DNA of 64,000 nt from Spirosoma linguale DSM 74 (GCA_000024525.1 CP001769.1:3877001-3941000), one strand, 5' to 3'. Positions 18,519 through 28,478 are shown, numbered from the stretch's first letter. Program-made: numbers and translations. Notes: generated by a model not told the origin, from the sequence alone.

Positions 18519-18794
18519 TTATCTTTTTGTCAATTGCCGGATAAACAGATAGAGTGAGGCACCAATTGCCGTCAACGATAGTATGATTGTCCAGACAGGC
18601 CGATGATTATTCTGCCAGGCATCGAGCTTCATGCCTACCCAAACACCCAGTCCGATGGTACCAAGCATCTGAAAGGCAATGCCACTAAATTGTACAAATG
18701 AGGTTGTCTTCTCGGTTACGTTTTTAATCGGCTGGTCGCCCCGAACCGGCTTATCCGGGTTGTTCTGTTCAGGCTGGTTGGGGTCGTTTTCCAT
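18519..18794 (-). CDS. AtpZ/AtpI-family protein
   Basis: 91 aa. A Pro/Asn-rich hydrophilic N-terminus is followed by two transmembrane helices (FSGIAFQMLGTIGLGVWVGM and TIILSLTAIGASLYLFIRQL). The GMKLDAW loop between them is the hallmark of the AtpZ/AtpI family, helpers of F0 assembly or ion supply. It is the first gene of the atp operon, divergent from the PorW/SprE-like gene. Confidence 0.8.
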   Translation of the reverse strand: MENDPNQPEQNNPDKPVRGDQPIKNVTEKTTSFVQFSGIAFQMLGTIGLGVWVGMKLDAWQNNHRPVWTIILSLTAIGASLYLFIRQLTKR

Positions 18795-18911
18795 AGAATT
18801 AGGGCGTTTGATGTTATATGCCGTGCAAAATTCGTTAATTTGGGCTAAGGTTCCATATTACCAAACCGTCCGGAAACGTTTTAGTACGAGTGACCACGTG
18901 TTATTTTTCGA

Positions 18912-21161
18912 ATGTCCCGTTATTCAGGTATCCAACTAGTTTTATTCCTTACGGTCTTTACGTCATTGACCGGTGGTCTGGTATCGTGCTCTCAGTACAG
19001 CACCAAACCAGTAAGCAAAGGGTATCATAACCTGACGGCCCATTTTAATGCCTATGTGATTGCCCGCGATCAGATCAATCAGGCAGAACAGATACTGTTC
19101 AAAACGCGTCAGGAAAATTACAATCAACTGCTGCCTATTCTGCTACCTGTCGACTCTATGCTTGCTCAGCCCCTAAAGCCGCAACTGGACGACGCCATTA
19201 AGAAAGCATCCATAATTCCCGAACGTCACCAGAACAGCAAATGGCTCGACAACGCGTACATTCTCATTGGCCGCGCCCGATTGATCAAGCAGGATTTGCC
19301 CAACGCCATTGAGGTATTCAAGTACGTCAATACAAAGGGCACCAACGAGAATGATAAACATACCGCGCTGGTTGGTTTAATGCGGGCGTATGTCGAAGCA
19401 GGCGACTACACCAATGCATTGAACGTAGCCGAGTACCTCCGCAACCAGCCCCTCAACAAGAACAACACCCGTGATTTTTATCTTACGAAAGCGTATCTGC
19501 ACGAGCGTCAGGGCGAATACCTAACGGCCGCTGGTATTCTGGACGCTACCTTTCCAGTTCTGAAAAAAGGGGAGTCGACGGCCCGGCTTCATCTGATAGC
19601 CGGTCAGTTGTACGATTTAGTTGGCCAGCCAGCGAAAGCCGTCGAGCATTACAAAAAGGTACTAGCCTCACAACCAACCTACGACCAATCGTTCTACGCT
19701 AATCTGTTCGCCATTCAAAGCAGCGGTCTCACCGGCGACCAGAAGCGCATGGCACAATCGGCAGAGACGTTTGAGCAGATGCTCAGTGACCGAAAAAACG
19801 CTGATCTGAAAGATAAAATCTATTTCACCATGGGGCTTCTCGAAGCTCGAAGCGGTCGGATCGATAAAGCCATTGTCTACTATAGCCGGTCGATTCAGGC
19901 AGCGGGCGGCAATACAACTCAGGTCCCTTATACGTATCTGGAAATAGGGAAGCTGTATTTTGAAAAGAAAGCTGATTACGAACATGCGAAAGTCTATTAT
20001 GACAGCGCACTGGCTTTGATTCCCAAACAATCGGCTGAGTACGCTGCTTTGCAGAACCGTAAAAAAAACCTCGATGAGTTTGTTCAGTATCAAACGACCA
20101 TCCGCACCGACGATAGTTTGCTGACCCTGGCCCGAATGGACCCGGCTGCACTCGACAATGTGCTCGAGAAAACTATTTCACAGCGCGAAAAAGAGGACAA
20201 GGCCCAGGCGGCCCTCGCCCAACAGATCATCGAGAAGGCTACGTCGGGTAACATAAGTGCCGTACCCGGCGCAACAAATTCAAATTTGCCCCCTGCCGAA
20301 CGCTGGATATTGTATAATCCCGTCGCCCTGAGTCAGGGACGTCAGGAGTTTTCTGTTCGATGGGGTAACCGACCCCTAGAAGATAACTGGCGACGAAGTA
20401 ATAAGGAAGCATCCGGGGCCATTGCTGCGGCAAACAGTCCCTTTTCCGGCGCATCTCCGGCTAATTCAATCAATCCTGACCCAACCTTGCAACCTGCTTC
20501 CATAAATGGCGTACCGGTTAATTTGGCGGGTCCTAATACTAGTCGCAAAGGGCAAAAAGAGGCCATGATGGCTACTATTCCCTTTACAAAAGAGGCCCAG
20601 ACAGTCGCTAACCAACGCATCGAGAATGCGCTTTACCGACTGGGCAAGCTGTATAAATTCGACTTCAATCAGCCTGCCAATGCCATTCCAACATTTGAAA
20701 AGCTTTTAACACGCTACCCGAACACACTTCAAAAACCTGAAGTGTATTATTTACTATATCTGTCAAACGAGCAAATTGGCAAAGCTTCGCCCTGGAAAGA
20801 AAAACTACTGGCCGAATACCCCAATACTTCCTACGCCCGTTTGGCGGGAAAATTAGCGGCTCAAACGACGGACTCAGAAGCACAGGCTCAAAAAACCTAC
20901 ACGACTATTTATGACCTGTATAAAGCAAATAACAATGCTGAAGCGCTTGCCCGTGCCGATGCGGCTATGCCTGGTTTTGCCGGTAGTCAGCTAGAAGATA
21001 AATTAGCCTTGCTGCGGGTTATATTGGTTGGTAAGGTGAAGCCACTGGATATTTATAAGCAGGCGTTAACTGAGTTTATTCGTGATTACCCAGCCAGTCA
21101 GTTAGTCCCTTATGTGAAAGATATGCAGACTGCGGCCAACTCGGCAACGGCAAAAAAGTAA
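18912..21161 (+). CDS. PorW/SprE-like TPR lipoprotein of the type IX secretion system
   Basis: 749 aa. A lipoprotein signal (LVSC, Cys about 27) is followed by KGYHNLTAHFNAYVIA, which resembles the start of PorW/SprE proteins. Many TPR-like helical repeats follow (about 60-400 and 550-745, e.g. NALYRLGKLYKFDFNQPANA), split by a Pro/Asn/Ser-rich linker (about 440-530). PorW/SprE connects the GldK-GldN ring to the translocon in known T9SS. The nearby porP-gldKLMN operon supports this reading. The assignment rests on overall pattern, so a generic TPR lipoprotein remains possible. Confidence 0.72.
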   Translation: MSRYSGIQLVLFLTVFTSLTGGLVSCSQYSTKPVSKGYHNLTAHFNAYVIARDQINQAEQILFKTRQENYNQLLPILLPVDSMLAQPLKPQLDDAIKKASIIPERHQNSKWLDNAYILIGRARLIKQDLPNAIEVFKYVNTKGTNENDKHTALVGLMRAYVEAGDYTNALNVAEYLRNQPLNKNNTRDFYLTKAYLHERQGEYLTAAGILDATFPVLKKGESTARLHLIAGQLYDLVGQPAKAVEHYKKVLASQPTYDQSFYANLFAIQSSGLTGDQKRMAQSAETFEQMLSDRKNADLKDKIYFTMGLLEARSGRIDKAIVYYSRSIQAAGGNTTQVPYTYLEIGKLYFEKKADYEHAKVYYDSALALIPKQSAEYAALQNRKKNLDEFVQYQTTIRTDDSLLTLARMDPAALDNVLEKTISQREKEDKAQAALAQQIIEKATSGNISAVPGATNSNLPPAERWILYNPVALSQGRQEFSVRWGNRPLEDNWRRSNKEASGAIAAANSPFSGASPANSINPDPTLQPASINGVPVNLAGPNTSRKGQKEAMMATIPFTKEAQTVANQRIENALYRLGKLYKFDFNQPANAIPTFEKLLTRYPNTLQKPEVYYLLYLSNEQIGKASPWKEKLLAEYPNTSYARLAGKLAAQTTDSEAQAQKTYTTIYDLYKANNNAEALARADAAMPGFAGSQLEDKLALLRVILVGKVKPLDIYKQALTEFIRDYPASQLVPYVKDMQTAANSATAKK

Positions 21162-21238
21162 GGCATTTTCGGCTGGCCATGCTGGGTCGCTGTCCTTTGC
21201 CGTAATCATCAACACCATTAAACACTAACACCTATTAC

Positions 21239-23596
21239 ATGTTTGATCTTGCTCCTGGTCCTTACCGGAAGATAATCCGAAACCTCTGGCGATACTCGCT
21301 GCTGGGCATCGTTATGCTGGTCTTATATATTGTTGCTGTCAGCTATAACTTTCTGTGGCTCTTCGGGGGGATGCCTAGTCTGAAAGCCCTTGAAAATCCT
21401 AAAAGTGAAGAGGCCTCCGAAGTATACACCGCCGACAATCAATTGCTTGGCAAATACTACGTCGAAAATAGAACGCCCATCGAAATATCGCAGGTGTCGC
21501 CTAATGTAACCTCAGCCCTTTTGGCTACGGAAGATGCCCGCTTTGTTAAACACTCGGGCATTGATCCTCGGTCTTTGTTCAGGGCGGTAGGCGGTTTTCT
21601 TACGTTCAAGAATGCGTCAAGTTCTGGTGGAGGTAGTACCCTTACCCAGCAAACAGCGAAAAACCTTTTTGACACCCGCCGGGAAGAATTACGCGGTGCT
21701 TTAGGCCATATCCCTATTATCAGCCTGATCATCGCAAAAACAAAAGAGTGGATTCTGGCTGTTCGCCTGGAGCGAAATTACACGAAGCAGGAGGTCATGA
21801 TGATGTACCTCAACACCGTTTCATTCGGGAATAACACCTACGGTATCAAAACTGCGGCTAAAACCTACTTCAGCAAAGAACCCTGGAATCTGACCGTAGA
21901 AGAGGCTGCCCTGCTGGTAGGTATGCTTAAAAACCCAACGTTCTACAACCCCCGCTTATTCGAAGAGCGGACCCGCGAACGCCGGAATGTGGTGTTGAGT
22001 CAGATGAAAAAATACAAGTTTCTGACCGAAGACCAGTTCATTGCCTATAAGAACAAGCCCCTGAAACTTGACTTTAGCGTCGAGAATCAGAATACAGGTA
22101 TGGCCGCTTACTTTAGATCGGTTATCCGTGATGACATCAAGCGCTGGATTCGCCAATATAATGAGGAGAATCCCGGTGCCGAACTGGACCTGTACACAAG
22201 CGGGCTGAAAATCTATACGACCATCGACTCCCGCATGCAGGCCTACGCTGAGGAAGCCGTAATGGCGAACATGCGCGACCAGCAGAAAAAGTTCTACGAG
22301 CACTGGCGCGGTCGGAACCCTTGGGTACAGAAAGATCCAAGAACCAAGAAATACGTCGAAATTCCGGGCTTCATTGAATCCGTAGCCCGACGTACAACCC
22401 GGTATAAACAACTGAAGGCCGCTTTCGGCGACGACGAGAAAGCTATCTGGGAAGAGATGCGAAAACCCATCAAAATGAAGGTTTTTGTCTATGGAAATCA
22501 GCGCAACGATAAAGATACGACCATGAGTCCGCTTGATTCGATCCGATACTACAAGCGGCTGCTCAACACTGGATTTATGTCGATGGACCCTCGCTACGGT
22601 TACGTCAAAGCCTGGGTAGGTGGTATCAATTTTAAATACATGAAATTTGATCACGTGCGTCAGAGCCGACGCCAGCCGGGGTCTACCTTCAAACCGTTTG
22701 TTTATCTGACGGCCATGGACCAGGGATTTGTTACACCCTGTAGCCATATCGTTGACCAGCCTACGGTATTTGCCCACGGTGAAGACAACAACAACGGACC
22801 GCCGTGGATGCCTAAAAACTCAACTGGCCGTTATAGCGGCCAGAGTCTGTCGCTACGGGAAGCCCTCGGGCAGTCAATCAACACCGTAAGTGCTCAACTG
22901 ATTAAGAAAACGCGGTCGGCCGCTGTTGTTAAATACGCCCATGACATGGGGATTGAAAGCAAAGACCTGCGGGAAGACCCTACTCTTTGTTTAGGAACAA
23001 GTGACGTGTCCGTTTATGAGATGGTAGCGGCCTATTGCGCGTTTGCTAACGGAGGCACCCGCGTTCGGCCAATGATGCTTATCCGCATTACCGATAAAAA
23101 TGGTAATGTGCTGAAAAATTTCACGCCCGATGCTAAGCAGGTCATCAGCGCCCAACGAGCCTACGAAATGCTCCATCTGATGCGCGGGGCCGTCGAAGAC
23201 CCCAACGGCACGGCCCAACGGTTACGAACGCAATACAAGTTGCTGGACGGTGGCAACGAAATTGCCGCTAAAACAGGAACGACTTCCAACTACTCCGACG
23301 CCTGGTTTATGGGCATGACCCAGCACCTTGTGTCAGGTCTTTGGGTAGGTGGCGACGATCGTCCAATCCACTTCAGAACCATTGAGTTAGGCCAGGGTGG
23401 CCGACAGGCTATGCCTGCCTGGGCTATGTATATGCAAAAGATTTACAAAGACCCAACCCTAACCCAATACCGCCCTGAACCCTTCCGGAAACCGAACAAC
23501 TTCAAGATTGATTGTGGTGGTTATCATATTGATTCTTCTCAGCGATATACCCCGCCTAAGGTAGTGCCGGAAGATGAAGATGAAATACTTCAATAA
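21239..23596 (+). CDS. mrcA: Penicillin-binding protein 1A (bifunctional)
   Basis: 785 aa class A PBP. The single membrane anchor is about 18-43. The glycosyltransferase-51 domain has catalytic Glu98 in ATEDARFVKHSGIDP and GGSTLTQQTAKNLF. The transpeptidase domain has S482-T-F-K (QPGSTFKPF), SINT as the SxN motif and K-T-G-T near residue 678. It polymerises and cross-links peptidoglycan. A short acidic C-terminal tail (VPEDEDEILQ) is present. It is 77 bp downstream of the PorW-like gene, possibly co-transcribed, and ends at a clear terminator. Confidence 0.94.
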   Translation: MFDLAPGPYRKIIRNLWRYSLLGIVMLVLYIVAVSYNFLWLFGGMPSLKALENPKSEEASEVYTADNQLLGKYYVENRTPIEISQVSPNVTSALLATEDARFVKHSGIDPRSLFRAVGGFLTFKNASSSGGGSTLTQQTAKNLFDTRREELRGALGHIPIISLIIAKTKEWILAVRLERNYTKQEVMMMYLNTVSFGNNTYGIKTAAKTYFSKEPWNLTVEEAALLVGMLKNPTFYNPRLFEERTRERRNVVLSQMKKYKFLTEDQFIAYKNKPLKLDFSVENQNTGMAAYFRSVIRDDIKRWIRQYNEENPGAELDLYTSGLKIYTTIDSRMQAYAEEAVMANMRDQQKKFYEHWRGRNPWVQKDPRTKKYVEIPGFIESVARRTTRYKQLKAAFGDDEKAIWEEMRKPIKMKVFVYGNQRNDKDTTMSPLDSIRYYKRLLNTGFMSMDPRYGYVKAWVGGINFKYMKFDHVRQSRRQPGSTFKPFVYLTAMDQGFVTPCSHIVDQPTVFAHGEDNNNGPPWMPKNSTGRYSGQSLSLREALGQSINTVSAQLIKKTRSAAVVKYAHDMGIESKDLREDPTLCLGTSDVSVYEMVAAYCAFANGGTRVRPMMLIRITDKNGNVLKNFTPDAKQVISAQRAYEMLHLMRGAVEDPNGTAQRLRTQYKLLDGGNEIAAKTGTTSNYSDAWFMGMTQHLVSGLWVGGDDRPIHFRTIELGQGGRQAMPAWAMYMQKIYKDPTLTQYRPEPFRKPNNFKIDCGGYHIDSSQRYTPPKVVPEDEDEILQ

Positions 23597-23605
23597 AATA
23601 AGTCA

Positions 23606-23630
23606 GGCCAGCAAATGCTGGCCTTTTTTA
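23606..23630 (+). terminator. Rho-independent terminator of mrcA
   Basis: The stem GGCCAGC / GCTGGCC with a 4-nt loop is followed by TTTTTT, 10 nt after the mrcA stop. Confidence 0.88.
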
Positions 23631-23764
23631 GTCGGATGAAACAGGCAACCTTTAGGCCCCGTCGTTTGTTTTGTAGTACGTCCTAGCGGGTGTTTAGGCT
23701 GCGTTCCGATTGCTCGTCCCAATAAATACAATAACCTGCCAACCCAGGTGGTTGGCACTACGGT

Positions 23765-25573
23765 ATGCCTGAATTTGATTACAAGCAAGAGTTAGCCAAA
23801 GTACCACACGAACCGGGCGTCTACCGGTATTTTGACGCAACGGGCGAGGTAATTTATGTTGGTAAAGCCAAAGACCTGAAAAACCGGGTTAGTAGTTATT
23901 TTACCAATTCAAAAGGGCACGATCGCAAAACCCTGCGGCTGGTAAGCCAGATTCGAAAGATTGAGTTTACCATCGTCAACACTGAATTTGATGCCTTGCT
24001 GCTCGAAAATCAGCTGATCAAGCGGTATCAGCCCAAGTTTAACATTTTACTGCGCGACGATAAGACCTATCCGTTCGTATGTGTCACAAATGAGCACTTT
24101 CCGCGGGTTGTAACGACCCGGCGAATCGACCGTAAACTCGGTACTTTTTACGGCCCTTTCGCGAACTTAAAGCCCATGTACACCGTGCTGGATATGTTCA
24201 GCCAGCTGTTTACGATCCGAACGTGTAATTATAACCTCGCTCCCGAGAACATCGAAGCCGGGAAGTATAAAGTTTGTCTGGAATACCACATTGGTAATTG
24301 CAAAGGCCCATGTGAAGGCAAACAGGCTGAAGAAGACTACAACTCAGATATTGAACAGGTCCACCATATTCTGAAAGGCAACCTAAAGCCTGCTCAGGAG
24401 TACTTCAAGAACCAGATGGTTGAAGCAGCCAATGATCTGGCATTTGAGCAGGCACAGAAGTATAAAGATAAAATGGAAGTGCTGCAGCGGTTTCAAAGTA
24501 AATCGACTGTTGTTAATCCGAAAATTGCCGATGCGGATGTGTTCTCCATTGCGTCAGATGAGGTTTCAGCTTACATCAACTTTATGAAAGTGGTTAACGG
24601 AACCATCGTCCAGACGCACACCGTAGAAATCAAGAAAAAGCTCGACGAAACGGACCAGGACTTGATGGCTATGATGATCATTGAGTTTCGGGATCAGTAT
24701 GGCAGTCAGGCAAAGGAAATTATATCGAATATACCTCTCGATGTTGATTTAAAAGCGGAGGTAACCGTTCCGCAGATTGGCGACAAAAAGAAACTGCTCG
24801 ATATGTCCCTTAAAAACGTGCTTTATTTCCGGCGCGAAAGGCAGGAGCGAGCAGCCGCTGAAGCAACGGCCAATGCCAGTAAAAAAGATCGTGTGTTGAT
24901 CCGGCTGAAACAGGATTTGCAGCTAAAAACATTGCCGAACCGTATTGAATGCTTTGACAACTCAAACATTCAGGGCACAAATCCTGTATCGGCAATGGTA
25001 TGTTTTATTGGTGGAAAACCCGCGAATAAAGAGTACCGCCACTTTTCTATTAAGACTGTTATTGGGCCAAACGACTTCGCAAGTATGTATGAAGTCGTTA
25101 CACGACGGTATACACGCGTTTTAACGGAAGATACCGGCCTTCCTGACCTGATTGTCATTGATGGTGGCAAAGGCCAGCTCAGTGCCGCCTGCGACGCGTT
25201 AAAAGACCTCGATCTATATGGTAAAGTGCCAATTATCGGTATTGCCAAACGGCTTGAAGAGATTTACTTTCCGGAAGACAACTTACCACTCTACATCGAT
25301 AAAAAGTCCGAGTCGCTCAAACTTATCCAGCGCATACGCGATGAGGCTCACCGGTTTGCTATTACCTATCACCGGGATAAACGCAGCCGCAACAGCCTGA
25401 TCAGTGAACTGGAGAATGTAGAAGGGGTCGGCAAGAAAACAGCGGCCAAGCTTTTGAAGCATTTTAAAGGCGTCACCAAAATTCGGGAGGCCAGCTTTGA
25501 TGAAGTGGCCGAAGTTGTGGGTAAAGACCGTGCGGTTAAGCTAAAACAGTATTTTGACACTATTGAACAATAA
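23765..25573 (+). CDS. uvrC: UvrABC excinuclease subunit C
   Basis: 602 aa, full length. The GIY-YIG nuclease domain (G18-V-Y ... Y31-V-G) makes the 3' incision. A Cys-containing linker follows (CLEYHIGNCKGPCEG), then the UVR motif about 218-250 and the RNase H-like 5'-incision domain (ECFDNSNIQGTNPVSAMV; IVIDGGKGQLSAA). The C-terminal helix-hairpin-helix pair is LENVEGVGKKTAAKLLKHF. It acts in nucleotide excision repair. It is monocistronic between two terminators and convergent with gldN. Confidence 0.96.
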   Translation: MPEFDYKQELAKVPHEPGVYRYFDATGEVIYVGKAKDLKNRVSSYFTNSKGHDRKTLRLVSQIRKIEFTIVNTEFDALLLENQLIKRYQPKFNILLRDDKTYPFVCVTNEHFPRVVTTRRIDRKLGTFYGPFANLKPMYTVLDMFSQLFTIRTCNYNLAPENIEAGKYKVCLEYHIGNCKGPCEGKQAEEDYNSDIEQVHHILKGNLKPAQEYFKNQMVEAANDLAFEQAQKYKDKMEVLQRFQSKSTVVNPKIADADVFSIASDEVSAYINFMKVVNGTIVQTHTVEIKKKLDETDQDLMAMMIIEFRDQYGSQAKEIISNIPLDVDLKAEVTVPQIGDKKKLLDMSLKNVLYFRRERQERAAAEATANASKKDRVLIRLKQDLQLKTLPNRIECFDNSNIQGTNPVSAMVCFIGGKPANKEYRHFSIKTVIGPNDFASMYEVVTRRYTRVLTEDTGLPDLIVIDGGKGQLSAACDALKDLDLYGKVPIIGIAKRLEEIYFPEDNLPLYIDKKSESLKLIQRIRDEAHRFAITYHRDKRSRNSLISELENVEGVGKKTAAKLLKHFKGVTKIREASFDEVAEVVGKDRAVKLKQYFDTIEQ

Positions 25574-25599
25574 GTAAAGCGGCTTCCCAGCCGCTTTAC
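25574..25599 (+). terminator. Hairpin terminator of uvrC
   Basis: The stem GTAAAGCGGCT / AGCCGCTTTAC with loop TCCC begins immediately after the uvrC stop codon. Confidence 0.75.
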
Positions 25600-25615
25600 T
25601 CGATCATAAACCCAC

Positions 25616-25650
25616 AAAAAAAGAGCGGCTGTTGAGCCGCTCTTTTTTTA
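25616..25650. terminator. Bidirectional terminator between uvrC and gldN
   Basis: The stem AAGAGCGGCT / AGCCGCTCTT with loop GTTG is flanked by an A-run and a T-run. The T-run touches the gldN stop codon (25648-25650), so it ends the gld operon transcript on the minus strand. Confidence 0.88.
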
Positions 25651-26706
25651 ATATTCCCAGAGACTATGCTCTGTTTCCATTAGTTCGTATTCTGTCTGGT
25701 ATGATTTCAGCAGGCCTTCACGGTCACCATACATACCTACCAGATCCGTATCACCTGGGTTGGCTACTTTTGTAATCCGACCATAAAACAGGCGAAGATC
25801 GAATGCATCGGCCAGATTTTTGTGCTGAGCCTGGTTTTGCGGGTTATACCAGATAAACTTCTTCGGATCGCTGCGGAACAGCTTGTCGAGGTCTTTATAT
25901 TTAAACGTAGCAATCGGCTTTTCATAACCAGCCTGGTTTTTATCAGCAGGCAGTAAAAGCGTTACCGTTTGAACATCATAATACAAGCGCGAGCGTTTCC
26001 GGTCGAAAACCCAATCTTCTCTTACTTCGAGAATATTTAATTCCTTTGGAAAATATTCATCGCCGGAAAGCGTGGGAGCAGCCGCCACAACAACCGAATC
26101 TTTCTTAGGCTCTACAACAGGAGCAGCCACTTTGGCTTTTCCTTTTTTGCCTTTTGCGTTCTTGGCTACTGCGGTTTTCTTTTTGGGTGTTCCCCAGCCA
26201 TCATCCGCCACAGCAGGTTCGGCAGCCTTCTTGGGCGTTCCCCAGCCATCGTCAGCCGGTTTCTTTTTATCCTTCGCGGGCGCATCCCAACCGTCGTTAG
26301 CACCGGCCGTCTTACCATCTTCGGTAAAACCAGCGGCTTTCTCTTCAGCAGACAAACCTCCTCCCGTATTAGGAATCAGCATGTTTTCGTGAAATTTCTC
26401 AATCGAGATTTTTGTCGTACACGAATCATTTGCGTAGGCGTCAATCAGACCGGCTTTGACAGCATCGATCAAGTATTTTGAAATTTCGTTGTTCTTTGAG
26501 AACATCGACTGATTCTGCTTCTCCTTCAGGTCAATACGACGCCAAAGGGTCTTCTTCATCATGATGTCATTCTCATTTATAGCACGAACCGATAGCGCGT
26601 TTGTACCGTTACTTGCTTTTTCCTGAGCCAGGGCCTCCCCTCCTGCCAGCGCCAGCGTAGCTACGGCCAGCACACCAGCATATCCTATCGTTCTAAATTG
26701 TGTCAT
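25648..26706 (-). CDS. gldN: Gliding motility / T9SS protein GldN (PorN)
   Basis: 352 aa with a signal peptide (ending ALAQ). Family regions: WRRIDLKEKQNQSMFSKNNE near 55-75; YFPKELNILEVREDWVFDRK and LYYDVQTVTLLLPADK in the C-terminal half; and FIWYNPQNQ. GldN pairs with lipoprotein GldK to form the large periplasmic ring of the type IX machine. Unusual here is a central Lys/Ala-rich insertion (about 135-215) with three near-repeats of the type DDGWGTPKK, probably disordered. It is the last gene of porP-gldK-L-M-N. Confidence 0.93.
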   Translation of the reverse strand: MTQFRTIGYAGVLAVATLALAGGEALAQEKASNGTNALSVRAINENDIMMKKTLWRRIDLKEKQNQSMFSKNNEISKYLIDAVKAGLIDAYANDSCTTKISIEKFHENMLIPNTGGGLSAEEKAAGFTEDGKTAGANDGWDAPAKDKKKPADDGWGTPKKAAEPAVADDGWGTPKKKTAVAKNAKGKKGKAKVAAPVVEPKKDSVVVAAAPTLSGDEYFPKELNILEVREDWVFDRKRSRLYYDVQTVTLLLPADKNQAGYEKPIATFKYKDLDKLFRSDPKKFIWYNPQNQAQHKNLADAFDLRLFYGRITKVANPGDTDLVGMYGDREGLLKSYQTEYELMETEHSLWEY

Positions 26707-26762
26707 GGCTACTAGTTGTTGTCAATTCAGTATGTTAACGGTCAGTAAACCGCTTTAGTGCG

Positions 26763-28349
26763 TTAATACAGCGAAACCTGCTGAAGTAAGCTACCCATCG
26801 GCACATCACTAACTTCACCTCTGAAGTTCTGCCGTTGTACGCCTTCAATCTGGATAACAAGACGGTCGCCGGGTTGTGCTTCAGCAGCTAATGAACCAAT
26901 AGATCCGCCACCTGCACTTACTGTAACGAATGTTACACGTTTGGTACCCCGTACCAGCGATACGGTTGCTCCCGTCGTGCGGAATTTGGCATCATCCGGT
27001 GAGTAAGCGGCAAAGCTTGGATCCGCAACAGCTTGAATCCGTACGCTCCGTGCCGATGAAACAGGAACACCGCGTGGGTCACTAGCCCGCGTACCACCCA
27101 CAAAAACCTCAATCGTTGGGCGGGGTACTTTGTTAACGCGGAATCGTTCCGTGCCCAACAAACTTCCCGAGTTGCTGATATTCAATGCAACATTTTGCGA
27201 ACTAGGCACAACCGTGATCTTTCCTTTTTCACCCGATTGAATGACAGAAGCACCATCAGCCGAGAAGCTCGGATTCCATAAAGCACCCAACTGAGGGCTT
27301 TGAATACTCAGTTTGTTGGCACAGCCCAGATACAACGGAGGCATGGTTCCCGTCTCAATCTGATAGGATGGTTTTGCTACAAAATACTCAGCTGTGAGAG
27401 GCACGGTTTTCAAACCCGCTGCTGTCTGGTAAGCAATGGAACCAGTAAGTGTACGACGGGCAAGACCATTTTTATCATAAGCACCACCCTGAGCCGTAAA
27501 CTCAATGATTCCCTGACCATCCTGCATACGAACAGCCGCTCCGTTCAGACTCATCCGAGGCTGAATACCCGACGAAGATGCTGCCAGGAACATTTGCCCT
27601 TTGAACTTCGTACCGGCAACGACCACTTTCGAATCCATGCTCAGCATGGCAATAATCTTGTCGAACTTAACATCCTGAGCACCAACTTTGCTGGCAAGTA
27701 CATCCAGTACTTCACCTTCAAGGCGACGAACGTCTGCCTGCTTCTGACTCAACACCGCCAATGCTGCGGGCACTGGTGTCTGCGCAAAGTTCAATTCGGC
27801 AAAATCTTTACGCTTCTGGTCGGGCGAAAGGCTGGCGATAGGATCGTCTTTACCATCCAGCGCCAGCGGGCCATACTTATTACCTGATAGTCGGGAAAGT
27901 TCTTCGACGTATTTATTAAGTTGATCTTTCAACTTAAACGCGGCTCCATTACGGTTTGTACCGATCATAAGCTGAGCTACGGATTCTTCTTCGCTCAGGT
28001 TCTTAATGTTTCCGGACTCATCCCGGCCACCGCTTGATTCAACAATTTGTTCCTTTAGCTTGTCCAGTTCACCGCTTACTTCGGCCGACAGCTTTCGAAC
28101 TTCATCGGCCTGTTTAACAATGGCTAAATCAGCCGCCCGGTTACCGGACTTTTCAACTGTTCCCCGGATGTTATCAAACGTCGACTGGTTTACCTTGCTA
28201 ACGGCGCCAATTGACTGTTCCAGACTGTTGTTAATTAAAACGAATTTTTCCAGAATGGCCGACGTGACTTGCAGAGCCAGTAATGCGGTCAAAACCAGAT
28301 ACATCATCCCGATCATCTTCTGACGGGGTGTCTCTTTTGTGCCTGCCAT
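26763..28349 (-). CDS. gldM: Gliding motility / T9SS motor protein GldM (PorM)
   Basis: 528 aa. The N-terminus KETPRQKMIGMMYLVLTALLAL contains the conserved Arg and the single membrane helix that packs with GldL. A Glu follows at the end of the helix (SAILEKF). The long periplasmic part starts with coiled coil (about 35-110) and continues as beta-domains. GldM transmits proton-driven torque from the GldL ring to GldK/N. It is separated from gldL by a perfect hairpin. Confidence 0.94.
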   Translation of the reverse strand: MAGTKETPRQKMIGMMYLVLTALLALQVTSAILEKFVLINNSLEQSIGAVSKVNQSTFDNIRGTVEKSGNRAADLAIVKQADEVRKLSAEVSGELDKLKEQIVESSGGRDESGNIKNLSEEESVAQLMIGTNRNGAAFKLKDQLNKYVEELSRLSGNKYGPLALDGKDDPIASLSPDQKRKDFAELNFAQTPVPAALAVLSQKQADVRRLEGEVLDVLASKVGAQDVKFDKIIAMLSMDSKVVVAGTKFKGQMFLAASSSGIQPRMSLNGAAVRMQDGQGIIEFTAQGGAYDKNGLARRTLTGSIAYQTAAGLKTVPLTAEYFVAKPSYQIETGTMPPLYLGCANKLSIQSPQLGALWNPSFSADGASVIQSGEKGKITVVPSSQNVALNISNSGSLLGTERFRVNKVPRPTIEVFVGGTRASDPRGVPVSSARSVRIQAVADPSFAAYSPDDAKFRTTGATVSLVRGTKRVTFVTVSAGGGSIGSLAAEAQPGDRLVIQIEGVQRQNFRGEVSDVPMGSLLQQVSLY

Positions 28350-28383
28350 AAACTATGGTAGTGATAATAAAAGTTGTGGAAAG

Positions 28384-28397
28384 ACCGCCTTAGCGGT
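28384..28397 (-). promoter_or_regulatory. Small hairpin upstream of gldM
   Basis: ACCGC (28384-28388) / GCGGT (28393-28397) forms a 5-bp stem about 35 nt before the gldM start, next to the larger hairpin at 28423. It may belong to the same regulated leader. Confidence 0.35.
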
Positions 28398-28422
28398 TAT
28401 ATTATTGAGAGTAAACCACTTG

Positions 28423-28461
28423 CATTGTCAGTTACAGAACGGATATCTGTAACTGACAATG
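28423..28461 (-). promoter_or_regulatory. Perfect 16-bp intercistronic hairpin between gldL and gldM
   Basis: CATTGTCAGTTACAGA (28423-28438) pairs exactly with TCTGTAACTGACAATG (28446-28461) over a 7-nt loop, about 18 nt after the gldL stop. There is no T-run. It is likely an RNA stability or processing element, or an operator for an internal promoter before gldM. Confidence 0.65.
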
Positions 28462-28478
28462 ACGCTTTATGAAGTTAA

